This document shows positions 51,937 through 59,658 of a stretch of 64,000 nucleotides of DNA, piece by piece. The notes beneath the pieces are model-generated. The model made no database searches. It was not told the DNA's origin and worked only from the letters and a program-made list of their open reading frames with translations. Location of the stretch: positions 100,913-164,912 of the forward strand of contig JAFTVI010000017.1 in the NCBI GenBank assembly GCA_017465825.1, given 5' to 3'. The translations under genes were made by a program, and so were the position numbers. The stretch comes from Clostridia bacterium (GTDB lineage: Bacteria > Bacillota > Clostridia > Oscillospirales > Acutalibacteraceae). Position 1 is the stretch's first letter. Every line of letters starts with the position of its first letter.

Positions 51937-52012
51937 GCAAGGCTGATGATTCTTGACCGCTGGGAAGGTTGGATTCCTATGGGGAGCAAGCATATCATCA
52001 GCCTTGTTTTTG
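51937..52012 (+). ncRNA. candidate small RNA 4
   Basis: Begins 8 bases after the -10. Closing stem CAAGGCTGATGAT (51938-51950) pairs perfectly over 13 bp with ATCATCAGCCTTG (51994-52006); inner GGAA/TTCC pairing; TTTTTG follows. About 75 nt. The minus-strand frame 52116-51913 runs through this palindrome and is probably not a gene. Confidence 0.6.
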
Positions 52013-52133
52013 TCAGTAATTATAAGTGTACAGTTCTCAGCACTTTCTGCAAATACGCTTGCAAAATCATCATAAGCATATACACTCTTAATCTGATTGG
52101 CGGTATCATTATCCATTTGCTGATATTTTGCAG

Positions 52134-52158
52134 AAAAAACAGCGTATAAAACGCTGTT
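52134..52158 (-). terminator. terminator of the lipoprotein gene
   Basis: AACAGCGT (52138-52145) and ACGCTGTT (52151-52158) with a 5-nt loop; on the minus strand TTTTTT follows. Confidence 0.85.
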
Positions 52159-52165
52159 TAAAGTA

Positions 52166-53038
52166 TTATTCGCTGAAGCCGCCGTTGACGGTGATTATAT
52201 AATCAATAACAACTGATGTTTTATCAACAGTAACACTACCTACGCTGTAATCCGAAAGTTTCAGGTCAACATTATAGCTCCATGTTCCGTTTACGATTTT
52301 TCCGTCACTGTCAATGAGAACTTTCAATGTCGGGTCAGTATATGTCATTGAAATGCCTTCATCGGGCACGGTTGCGGAAAGTCCCGCATCTTCAAGCATA
52401 TCAAGAACGGTGCTTATATCGCCGACAACAGAGATTGCGTGACCTACGGTTCCGCTGTACATATCACCGTGTGCACCGTCTGTCTGCTCAACCATAGTCA
52501 TTTCGATTACGGTATTTTCACCGCTTGCGTATGCTTTTGCACTTGCAATGTCGGTATAAACAAGATTCTGATGACCGCCCGTGATACCGTCAAATTCAGT
52601 TGAATTGCTTGAAAGAATGCCAGTTATGATCGGCTTTATAAGCTTAAACATACCGTTGATTGCGCCCTCGCCGTCGTTTATGGAAACATCGGCAAGTGAC
52701 ATAGACTGCTTGGATTTGACTGCGGATGATTTTGCCGCCGCCTGCTTATACACATCAACAATTTTTGACTTTGACCATTGTGAAGGATCGTCTTTGTGTA
52801 TGGTTGTTGTTTCTGCGGTTGTTGTTTCGGAAGTCTGAATCAACGTAGTTGTTTCTGCGTTTTCAGCTGAGGATGCAGTGGTGGTTTCGTCCGCACTGAC
52901 GGACATATCATCCGTAACAATTTCCGCGCTGGTCGTGGTTTCATCCGTCACATCGGGATTATCATTATCCTGACAGGCTGTAAATGCAAAAACTATTGAA
53001 AAAGCTAAAAATAAAACAAGGAGCTTTTTTAACTTCAT
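52166..53038 (-). CDS. lipoprotein with Thr-rich linker, unknown function
   Basis: A 290-residue exported lipoprotein. The signal KKLLVLFLAFSIVFAFTAC ends in the lipobox FTAC (Cys22). Residues 25-85 are a low-complexity Thr/Ser/Glu linker with repeated ETTT. The C-terminal domain (about 88-290) is beta-rich and resembles LolA/LppX-like clostridial lipoproteins in layout only (SIVDVYKQAAAKSSAVKSKQSM-like helix, then paired strands). AGGAGG precedes the ATG. Single-gene unit. Confidence 0.85.
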   Translation of the reverse strand: MKLKKLLVLFLAFSIVFAFTACQDNDNPDVTDETTTSAEIVTDDMSVSADETTTASSAENAETTTLIQTSETTTAETTTIHKDDPSQWSKSKIVDVYKQAAAKSSAVKSKQSMSLADVSINDGEGAINGMFKLIKPIITGILSSNSTEFDGITGGHQNLVYTDIASAKAYASGENTVIEMTMVEQTDGAHGDMYSGTVGHAISVVGDISTVLDMLEDAGLSATVPDEGISMTYTDPTLKVLIDSDGKIVNGTWSYNVDLKLSDYSVGSVTVDKTSVVIDYIITVNGGFSE

Positions 53039-53109
53039 TGTAATATCCTCCTGAATATTCCGAATTAATTGCAGATTCAGTATATCACAGTTTTTTTCAA
53101 ATGTAAAGA

Positions 53110-53679
53110 CTAATCGGACAACGCCCAGAGAACACCTATTGCATCGGGTGATGCGAGCATTTTCCAGTGCTCATATGTACCTGCCGCAACACTGTCATCG
53201 CATATATCGCAGAATTCGCATACAACAGATTCGATACTGTCCGATATGGAAATATCGGGTCTTATAATCATTCTGTAAGCAGAGCCGTCGGTAAACAGTT
53301 CGCTTTTTGTAATTTTTCCGTTGGCGGAAAGCACCTTTGCAAGCTCTCCCATATTGTCAATGTTATCCGAACTGCATATGATTCTCGTGCCCGTTAATTT
53401 GACAAGCTGTTTTTTGCCGTTTTTCGCATTTTTTTCATCATTGACAGTAAAATATATCGTGCATCCGCCGTCGTTATCCGGCACGGCTTCTACAATCATT
53501 TTCTGCGTAAGGTGAATATTGCGACCGAGCTTGTGTCGGGCTTCATCAAGCAAGGTCCACAGCACACGCCGCGTTTCTATGTTTGAATAATCAAGCTCCT
53601 CATATGTAATATCCAGTTCCATCATATCCTGACTCGTAAGCTTGACGCAAATCCTGTTATCCATTTGTGAAATTATCAT
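53110..53679 (-). CDS. MecA-family adaptor protein
   Basis: A 189-residue protein resembling MecA/YpbH adaptors, which deliver substrates such as ComK to ClpC. The N-terminal segment (ICVKLTSQDMMELDITYEELDYSNIETRRVLWTLLDEAR pattern) is the family hallmark, an acidic/charged linker follows, and the C-terminal ClpC-binding-like domain ends DAIGVLWALSD. ATG 53679 has AAGGGGAGTG upstream; the frame extends to 53727 without a site. Confidence 0.78.
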   Translation of the reverse strand: MIISQMDNRICVKLTSQDMMELDITYEELDYSNIETRRVLWTLLDEARHKLGRNIHLTQKMIVEAVPDNDGGCTIYFTVNDEKNAKNGKKQLVKLTGTRIICSSDNIDNMGELAKVLSANGKITKSELFTDGSAYRMIIRPDISISDSIESVVCEFCDICDDSVAAGTYEHWKMLASPDAIGVLWALSD

Positions 53680-53709
53680 TATAGCACTCCCCTTAACGTA
53701 TCTACTATT

Positions 53710-53738
53710 ATGATATTCTAAGGACAAAGGTTTTGCAA
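53710..53738 (-). promoter_or_regulatory. promoter of the MecA-like gene
   Basis: Minus strand TTGCAA (53738-53733), 17-bp spacer, TATCAT (53715-53710). Confidence 0.55.
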
Positions 53739-53744
53739 TAACAA

Positions 53745-53771
53745 AAATTTTCCGCCGATTTTTCGGCGGAA
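53745..53771 (-). terminator. terminator of the EEP-MGMT-QueH run
   Basis: TTCCGCCG (53750-53757) and CGGCGGAA (53764-53771); on the minus strand AATTTTTG follows. It separates the upstream run from the mecA-like promoter. Confidence 0.8.
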
Positions 53772-53777
53772 TTTCAA

Positions 53778-54527
53778 TTATAATTCAAGCTCTGCAAGTA
53801 CGGGATAATGGTCAGAAATATATCTTCCGTTAACCTTATCGGTGATAGTGTTACATGATTTAACTTTAAATCCGTATTTTACAAATACGAAATCTATCAT
53901 TTCCGATGGGTGAACATCAAAACCGTTGTATGATTCAATATCGTTTGCGTCTGCATCAAGGGTGCGGGCATCCTCAAAGCCTGCCGCGGTTATCGTCTTG
54001 TAGGCACCTGACGTAGGATTTACATTGAAGTCACCTGTAACGATAGTGGGTATGCCTTTGAACATATCCGCTCTTTCAGCAATAAGCCGTGCGCCTTCAC
54101 TTCTTGCAACATCGCCAACGTGATCGAGGTGAGTGTTAAAATGAGCAAACTGCTCCCCTGTCTGCTTGTCCTTGAGAACAACATAGGAGCATATTCTTAC
54201 GCACTTTGCATCCCAACCAAGCCCCGGTTTTTCGGGAGTTTCGGAAAGCCAGAAATTGCCCTTATCAACAACTTCGTACTTGTCTTTTTTGTAAAAAACG
54301 GGAGAAAACTCGCCTTTTGTTTTGCCGTCATCTCTGCCTACACCGACAAAATCATACTCTTTTCTGAATGCCCAGCGAAGATACAACATCCATTTATAAT
54401 GGGCTTCCTGCAAACCAAATGTATCGGGATTATACTTTTTTATTACATCACGCACAAGAGGTTTGCGCTTTGTCCAAACATTTTCTCCTTTTCCTCCGCA
54501 GAGGATATTGAATGACATAACTTTCAT
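53778..54527 (-). CDS. endonuclease/exonuclease/phosphatase family hydrolase, copy 2
   Basis: A 249-residue cytoplasmic EEP-fold enzyme. Metal and catalytic motifs in order: MSFNILCGG, LQEAHYKW, FNTHLDHVGDVAR, VTGDFNVNPTSG, IDFVFVK and SDHYPVLAEL. The short, secretion-signal-free form resembles YafD/sphingomyelinase-type phosphodiesterases; the substrate is unknown. It follows a close paralogue by 14 bp, a tandem duplication. Confidence 0.88.
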   Translation of the reverse strand: MKVMSFNILCGGKGENVWTKRKPLVRDVIKKYNPDTFGLQEAHYKWMLYLRWAFRKEYDFVGVGRDDGKTKGEFSPVFYKKDKYEVVDKGNFWLSETPEKPGLGWDAKCVRICSYVVLKDKQTGEQFAHFNTHLDHVGDVARSEGARLIAERADMFKGIPTIVTGDFNVNPTSGAYKTITAAGFEDARTLDADANDIESYNGFDVHPSEMIDFVFVKYGFKVKSCNTITDKVNGRYISDHYPVLAELEL

Positions 54528-54541
54528 AAATAAATCTCTCC

Positions 54542-55285
54542 TTAATCTATATAAGCAACAACAGGATAATGGTCAGACGGATATCTGCCGTTAAATCTGT
54601 CTGTTGCAGTTTTTACTTCATTGACAATTACACCGTTTTTGACAAATATAAAATCAATCATTTTTGCTCCCTTGCCAAACCAGTGAATGCTGTCAATATT
54701 ATCAGCTTCGGATGCGATTGAGCGAGCATCATCAAAACCGTAACTGAGCATTGTTTTATAAATCAACGTATCGGGTGTTGCATTAAAATCACCCGTAACA
54801 ATGGTCTTGATACCGCTAAACTCATTGGCTTTTTCGGCAACAAGCTTTACGCCCTCTGTCATCGCCGTTTCACCGATATGGTCAAGATGTGTATTGAGCA
54901 CGGCATAATTTTCACCGCTGTTCTTATCTTTCAGCAAAGCATATGCGCAAGTTCTGTTTTCAGCGCCGTCCCAACCAAGAGAAGGACTATCCGGAGTTTC
55001 GGAAAGCCAGAAGTTGCCGCTGTCGAGCAATTCATATTTATTTTTATTATAGAAAACGGGCGAAAACTCACCTTTTATGCCGCCGTCATCCTTGCCCACG
55101 CCAACATAAGCATATGTATCCCTGAACTGTGATGAAATATATCGCATCCAGCCGTAGTGCGCCTCTTGTATGCCGAAAACATCGGGATTGTATTTTTTTA
55201 TCACATCACGAACAAGCGGTTGTCTTTTGCACCAATGATTTTCATTTACACCTGCACAAAGCACATTGAATGTCATAGCTATCAT
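54542..55285 (-). CDS. endonuclease/exonuclease/phosphatase family hydrolase, copy 1
   Basis: A 247-residue paralogue of the next gene with the same motifs (MTFNVLCAG, IQEAHYGW, LNTHLDHIGETA, VTGDFNATPDT, IDFIFVK, SDHYPVVAYI). The two proteins align along their whole length, including KRKPLVRDVIKKYNPD / KRQPLVRDVIKKYNPD. It overlaps the MGMT gene by 4 bp (ATGA). Confidence 0.88.
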   Translation of the reverse strand: MIAMTFNVLCAGVNENHWCKRQPLVRDVIKKYNPDVFGIQEAHYGWMRYISSQFRDTYAYVGVGKDDGGIKGEFSPVFYNKNKYELLDSGNFWLSETPDSPSLGWDGAENRTCAYALLKDKNSGENYAVLNTHLDHIGETAMTEGVKLVAEKANEFSGIKTIVTGDFNATPDTLIYKTMLSYGFDDARSIASEADNIDSIHWFGKGAKMIDFIFVKNGVIVNEVKTATDRFNGRYPSDHYPVVAYID

Positions 55286-55734
55286 TTATATCTCTCCTCA
55301 AGATTTAAAAGACTTATTTTCATTTCCGTTCCGTAAGCAAAACCGCCGATTTTACCGTTTGCCGCAACAACTCTGTGACAGGGATTTACTATCAGCAACG
55401 GATTGTTGTGTACCGCATTTCCGATTGCCCGTGCGCCTTTCGGACAATCTGCCATTGCTGCAAGCTCGCCGTATGTAACTGTTTCGCCGTATGGAATCGA
55501 ACGCAGTAAATCCCAGATCTTTTGCTGAAACCGAGTGCCGGATGTGTAACCGATTTCAAAATCAAAAGTTTTTCTGTTGCCGTTAAAATATTCGTGTAAT
55601 TGAGAAATTGCAATAGAAAGCACTTCATCACAATCATTATATTTTTCGTCGGTTATCTCAATAGAAACTATTCTGTTATTTTCGGCAGTAAACGTTATGT
55701 TGCCGATCGGAAAAATATCGGATTTACGCTTCAT
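55282..55734 (-). CDS. methylated-DNA--protein-cysteine S-methyltransferase
   Basis: A 150-residue suicide DNA-repair protein. The acceptor Cys is in NPCHRVVAANGKIGGFAYG, preceded by the helix-turn-helix region YGELAAMADCPKGARAIGNA. It removes alkyl groups from O6-methylguanine. ATG 55734 (MKRKSDIF) is used; the longer frame to 55821 lies inside queH. It overlaps queH by 11 bp and the following EEP gene by 4 bp. Confidence 0.93.
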   Translation of the reverse strand: MKRKSDIFPIGNITFTAENNRIVSIEITDEKYNDCDEVLSIAISQLHEYFNGNRKTFDFEIGYTSGTRFQQKIWDLLRSIPYGETVTYGELAAMADCPKGARAIGNAVHNNPLLIVNPCHRVVAANGKIGGFAYGTEMKISLLNLEERYK

Positions 55735-56362
55735 TGTTTTTTCTTCTTTCTGCGGCAAATCTTGAAAATTCACAACCGCAATAGTCCTGTCTGTACAGAT
55801 CATACTCCTTTGAAAGCTCAATTGAGCGCTTGTAGCCGTTTTTCTTTTTGAAATCGGAAAACAGATACTTTACATTATACTGCTCACCAAGCTCGGCGCC
55901 TATTGTGTTGAGCTTTTCGGCATTTTTATACGGACTGATTGAAAGCGTCGTGGTGAAATAATCAAAGCCGTGCAACGCCGCATATTCCGCTGTTTTTTCA
56001 AGGCGCAGACGGTAGCACTTAAAGCATCTTGAACCGCCTTCGTCTTCATTTTCGGCGCCCTTTGCAATATCATAGAATTTTTCGGGATTATAAACACTCT
56101 CAACAAATTTCACATTGTTTGTACAGGGCATTTGTGAAATCAAGCGTTTAACCTCATCAACACGGAATCTGTATTCGTTCTCTGGTGAAATGTTCGGATT
56201 ATAATAAAATAATGTAATATCAAAGTGCTGTGTCAAATACTCAAGAACATAGCTTGAACAGGGCGCACAGCAAGCGTGCAATAAAAGTGACGGCTTTGCT
56301 CCGTCGGATTGAATTTTTACAATTTCATTTTCAAGCATAAGCTGATAATTGACCTTCTGCAA
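55724..56362 (-). CDS. queH: epoxyqueuosine reductase QueH
   Basis: A 212-residue QueH-type reductase, the last step in making queuosine on tRNA. Cys pairs are in HACCAPCS, GSRCFKCYRLR and QDYCGCEFS, which carry the iron-sulfur cluster and redox site. It starts at TTG with AGGGGAG upstream. No other queuosine genes are in the window. First gene of a queH, MGMT, EEP, EEP unit. Confidence 0.93.
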   Translation of the reverse strand: MQKVNYQLMLENEIVKIQSDGAKPSLLLHACCAPCSSYVLEYLTQHFDITLFYYNPNISPENEYRFRVDEVKRLISQMPCTNNVKFVESVYNPEKFYDIAKGAENEDEGGSRCFKCYRLRLEKTAEYAALHGFDYFTTTLSISPYKNAEKLNTIGAELGEQYNVKYLFSDFKKKNGYKRSIELSKEYDLYRQDYCGCEFSRFAAERRKNNEA

Positions 56363-56386
56363 CGCTGCACTCCCCTTTTGCTAATG

Positions 56387-56415
56387 ATTATACATCAACA
56401 TAAATAAAATAACAA
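56387..56415 (-). promoter_or_regulatory. promoter of the queH unit
   Basis: Minus strand TTGTTA (56415-56410), 17-bp spacer, perfect TATAAT (56392-56387). Confidence 0.7.
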
Positions 56416-56440
56416 GTGTTTTTCATTATAATATTGCTCA

Positions 56441-56469
56441 TTGACTTTTATGATACATAATGCTATAAT
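56441..56469 (+). promoter_or_regulatory. promoter of the TIM-barrel leader
   Basis: TTGACT (56441-56446), 17-bp spacer, perfect TATAAT (56464-56469). The transcript would start near 56476 and carry a small ORF and a terminator before the gene at 56636. Confidence 0.8.
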
Positions 56470-56498
56470 TGTAAAATATTGAAAGGCAGGTGGACAAA

Positions 56499-56555
56499 AT
56501 GACAATGATTATTAACACAAAAACTCGGAGTGCCGTTTTGTCCGTTTGCGATTGA
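56499..56555 (+). CDS. 18-residue small ORF in a leader
   Basis: ATG with GGCAGGTGG upstream opens an 18-codon frame, MTMIINTKTRSAVLSVCD. CGGAGTGCC in its middle (56525-56533) can pair with the 5' arm of the terminator that follows (GGCATCTCCG), giving an alternative to the terminator. It has the layout of a leader peptide; no single amino acid is enriched. Confidence 0.4.
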   Translation: MTMIINTKTRSAVLSVCD

Positions 56556-56579
56556 TTTTATATCTATCTGAATGTTTCG

Positions 56580-56618
56580 GGCATCTCCGCATTATCCGGA
56601 GGTGCCTTTATTGTTTTT
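56580..56618 (+). terminator. terminator in the leader of the TIM-barrel gene
   Basis: GGCATCTCCG (56580-56589) pairs with CGGAGGTGCC (56597-56606) with one G-U, followed by TTTATTGTTTTT. It lies 18 bp before the gene start. Confidence 0.85.
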
Positions 56619-56635
56619 AACAAGGTGAAATAATA

Positions 56636-57421
56636 ATGTTGAAAAATTATGGTATGCCTACATTGATTGAAACAGGTACACTTGAAGAGTGTGCAAAGCT
56701 GTGTACTGAATTGGAGCTTGAATTTATTGAGCTTAATATGAATATGCCTCAATATCAGCTTGATAAAATAGATGTTGAACTTTTTAAAAGTATTGCTGAA
56801 AAATACGGTATTTACTTTACAATTCATCTTGATGAAAATCCGAATGTAAGTGATTTTAATTCATATGTGGCTGATGCATACAAACGCACTGTAATTGAAA
56901 CTATCGTGTTAGCTGAAAAACTCGATATTAAAATTATCAATATGCATATGTCAAAAGGAGTATATTTTACTTTGCCTGACAGAAAGATATATCTTTATGA
57001 ACAGTACAAAGAAGAATATCTTAAAAGTATTGCTGATTTCCGTGTGATGTGTGAAAATGCAATCGGTAATTCTGATATTAAAATATGTATTGAAAACTGT
57101 GACGGATATACAGATTTTCAAAAGGATGCAATCAAATTGCTTTTAGGTAGTGATGTATTTGCATTAACCTTTGATGTAGGTCACAATCACAGTATCGGCG
57201 GCATTGATGAGGAATTTATCATAAAACATAAAAACCGCCTTTGCCATATGCATCTGCACGATGCAAAGGGCTCGAAAAATCACCTTGCATTGGGTACCGG
57301 TGAATTGCAAATTCAAAAATATATCAACCTCGCAGAAGAGCAAAACTGTCGTATTGTTCTGGAAACAAAAACCATTGACGGATTAAGAAAGTCTGTTGAG
57401 TGGATAAAGAATTTAAGTTAA
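56636..57421 (+). CDS. sugar phosphate isomerase/epimerase (TIM barrel)
   Basis: A 261-residue AP_endonuc_2-like barrel. Strand-end ligands: FIELNMNMP, NMHMSKG, IENCDGYTDF, TFDVGHNHSIGG, CHMHLHDAKGSKNH and VLETKTIDG, consistent with a divalent-metal isomerase. The substrate is unknown. AAGGTGA precedes the ATG. A second distant member is at 62284. Expression probably depends on read-through of the leader terminator. Confidence 0.85.
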   Translation: MLKNYGMPTLIETGTLEECAKLCTELELEFIELNMNMPQYQLDKIDVELFKSIAEKYGIYFTIHLDENPNVSDFNSYVADAYKRTVIETIVLAEKLDIKIINMHMSKGVYFTLPDRKIYLYEQYKEEYLKSIADFRVMCENAIGNSDIKICIENCDGYTDFQKDAIKLLLGSDVFALTFDVGHNHSIGGIDEEFIIKHKNRLCHMHLHDAKGSKNHLALGTGELQIQKYINLAEEQNCRIVLETKTIDGLRKSVEWIKNLS

Positions 57422-57430
57422 GGATTAAAT

Positions 57431-57886
57431 ATGAAAAATTACATAATTGAACAACTAAAACTCGAAGAATATTACAAGTGTTCAAACATATGGAATATGG
57501 GAAACCAACCTTTTACTGATATCTGGCGTGAGGAAATCGCATCGGGCAACAGACTTGTTTTTATTTATAAAATCAACGGTGAATTTATCGGTGAGGGTGC
57601 GTTGGTTTTGGACACAAATGACCCTGACTACACAATTCGCGACAAACGGGTTTATGTTTCAAGAATGATTGTCAAAAAAGATTACCGTAATCAAGGTATC
57701 GGCAGTACAATTCTGACCTTTCTTATTGAAAAAGCCAAGGAAATGGGATTTAAGGAAATGACAATCGGCGTTGATAAAGATAATATCAATGCACTGCACC
57801 TTTACAGAAAATTCGGCTTTACGGAAGTGCTGTTTGACGGTTCGGATGAACACGGCGAGTATTTCAAGCTTATGAAAAAGATTTAA
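57431..57886 (+). CDS. GNAT-family N-acetyltransferase
   Basis: A 151-residue acetyltransferase with motif A VSRMIVKKDYRNQGIGSTIL and motif B DNINALHLYRKFGF. The substrate is unknown. It is 9 bp after the TIM-barrel gene and 11 bp before a P-loop kinase remnant, so they are likely co-transcribed. Confidence 0.88.
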   Translation: MKNYIIEQLKLEEYYKCSNIWNMGNQPFTDIWREEIASGNRLVFIYKINGEFIGEGALVLDTNDPDYTIRDKRVYVSRMIVKKDYRNQGIGSTILTFLIEKAKEMGFKEMTIGVDKDNINALHLYRKFGFTEVLFDGSDEHGEYFKLMKKI

Positions 57887-57897
57887 GGGTGAAAACA

Positions 57898-58381
57898 ATG
57901 AAAATTGCTGTTTTAGGATATGGCGGTAGCGGCAAAAGTTATATTTCAAACTACATATCCAAAAAGAAAAACATCCCGGTTCTTCATCTTGATGAAGTGA
58001 AGTTTGATAAGGAATGGAAGCCTGTTGATGATTCGTTGATACTGTCGCAAGTTGCAGATTTTATGGCAAAAGATAATTGGATAATCGACGGCTACTACAA
58101 ATATCTGCTGATAGATGAACGGCTCAAAAAAGCAGATAAGATAATTCTGCTCCTTCTCCCCCCGAACGACCTGCTTTACCCGTGCGGTGAAAAGAACAAA
58201 ATCGAGAAAACAGGAAGGCTATGCAAACGATATGAATTGGTGGTTTGTGAAGTTTATATTATTGGGGTGCAGGAACAAAGAAAGACGGCAATTTTACACC
58301 GAAATTGCAGAGAAATATAAAAGTAAAACAGTTGTACTGAAAGCAAAAAGCCAAGTTGATATGTTTATGAGCAATATTTAA
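57898..58381 (+). pseudogene. P-loop topology-modulation/FlaR-like kinase, frameshifted
   Basis: The N-terminal part (IAVLGYGGSGKSYISN, HLDEVKFDKEW, WIIDGYYK) is a small adenylate-kinase-like P-loop protein. The frame leaves the family pattern after LLPPNDLLY. In the next frame RAVKRTKSRKQEGYANDMNWW continues with FVKFILL and ends VDMFMSNI at 58381, the normal C-terminus. One extra C in CCC at 58179-58181 explains the break. Without correction the product would end at 58320. A sequencing error is possible. AAGGGTG precedes the ATG at 57898. Confidence 0.8.
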
Positions 58382-58392
58382 CGGAGGACAAA

Positions 58393-59142
58393 ATGAATAA
58401 ATATCTTAAAAATCTTAACAGGATAGAGTTTGTTGTTACTATGGCTTGCACGGGCAGATGCAAACACTGCTCCCAAGGCGAACACAAAAGTTCCGAAAAT
58501 ATTAATAAAACTTCAGCAGCAAATGCTGTGCGTAAGATTGCAAAAGAATATAATATTCAATCTGTTATGACCTTTGGCGGTGAACCTTTGCTCTACCCCG
58601 AAACTGTCTGCGAAATACACAAAGCCGCAAAAGAAATGAAAATACCTTACAGACAGCTTATAACCAACGGCTATTTCAGCAAAGATTTTGAAAAGCTAAA
58701 GCTTGTGGCACAAAAAATTATCGAGTGTGGTGTGAATGATATACTTCTTTCTGTTGATGCCTTTCATCAGGAAACAATACCGCTTGAATATGTTAAAGCT
58801 TTTGCAAAAGCTGTTAATGAATCCGACGTCAGATTACGTGTACATCCCGCCTGGCTTATCAGCCCAGAATCAGACAATCCGTATAACAACAAAACAAGAG
58901 TGATACTTGATGAATTTAATCAAATGGGCATTGAATCAAGCGAAGGCAATGTAATTTTTCCAAGCGGAAATGCACTTAAATACTTGAGTGAATATTTTGA
59001 TTTAAGCACAGAGCATAAAAGTCCCTATTGGGAAGACCCGAAAGATGTGCGTGCAATCTGTTTTGGTGCTAACGGTGATATTATCGGCGGTAATATTTAT
59101 AAACAGGATATAAGCGAGATACTTTTAAATTACACACCATAA
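58393..59142 (+). CDS. radical SAM protein
   Basis: A 249-residue radical SAM protein with the cluster motif CTGRCKHC (about 19-26) and the SAM-binding TFGGEPLLYP and LLSVDAFHQE segments. The C-terminus is short (CFGANGDIIGGNIYK) and lacks a full SPASM cluster domain. The substrate is unknown; the family resembles small PqqE/MoaA-like proteins. GGAGG precedes the ATG, 11 bp after the kinase remnant. Confidence 0.88.
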   Translation: MNKYLKNLNRIEFVVTMACTGRCKHCSQGEHKSSENINKTSAANAVRKIAKEYNIQSVMTFGGEPLLYPETVCEIHKAAKEMKIPYRQLITNGYFSKDFEKLKLVAQKIIECGVNDILLSVDAFHQETIPLEYVKAFAKAVNESDVRLRVHPAWLISPESDNPYNNKTRVILDEFNQMGIESSEGNVIFPSGNALKYLSEYFDLSTEHKSPYWEDPKDVRAICFGANGDIIGGNIYKQDISEILLNYTP

Positions 59143-59169
59143 GAATAAAATAATTGATTGGAGAAAATT

Positions 59170-59658
59170 ATGCCACAACATCCATTTCCACCTTTATATG
59201 ACAAAAATTCAAAAATTCTTATTCTCGGCAGTTTTCCGTCGGTGAAATCCCGTGAGCAGATGTTTTTCTACGGTCATCCGCAAAACAGGTTCTGGAAAGT
59301 CGTATCGGCTGTCGTTGGTACCGATACACCTGTCACCATTGAGGAGAAAAAAGCTTTTCTGCACTCAAACAACATAGCACTGTGGGATGTTATTGCCTCC
59401 TGCGACATCACGGGCAGTTCAGACAGCTCTATAAAAAATGTTATCGCAAATGACCTGACACAGATACTCGAAAATGCGGATATAAAACAGATTTTCGTAA
59501 ACGGAAAAACAGCCGAAAAGTATTATAACAGGTATATCCGTGATGTTATCGACAGAGATGCCGTCTGTCTGCCATCTACATCACCTGCAAATGCAGGCTG
59601 GAGTATTAACAGCCTTATTAACGAATGGAAAAAAATAAAAGGAGCATTAACGTTATGA
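59170..59658 (+). CDS. DNA-deoxyinosine (hypoxanthine-DNA) glycosylase
   Basis: A 162-residue member of UDG family 6. LILGSFPSVKSREQMFFYGHPQNRFWKV pattern is diagnostic (GSFPS plus FYGHPQNRFW), and the C-terminal loop is LPSTSPANAGWS. It removes hypoxanthine from deaminated adenine. ATG 59170 follows TTGGAG; the frame could also open at the TTG 59158. Overlaps the sialidase-like gene by 4 bp (ATGA). A second glycosylase (ung) lies at 43311. Confidence 0.9.
   Translation: MPQHPFPPLYDKNSKILILGSFPSVKSREQMFFYGHPQNRFWKVVSAVVGTDTPVTIEEKKAFLHSNNIALWDVIASCDITGSSDSSIKNVIANDLTQILENADIKQIFVNGKTAEKYYNRYIRDVIDRDAVCLPSTSPANAGWSINSLINEWKKIKGALTL

Noticed and set aside
51913-52116. 67-residue minus-strand ORF
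   Set aside because: No ribosome binding site, no recognisable domain, and it crosses the 13-bp palindrome of candidate small RNA 4; part of the frame is explained by that inverted repeat.
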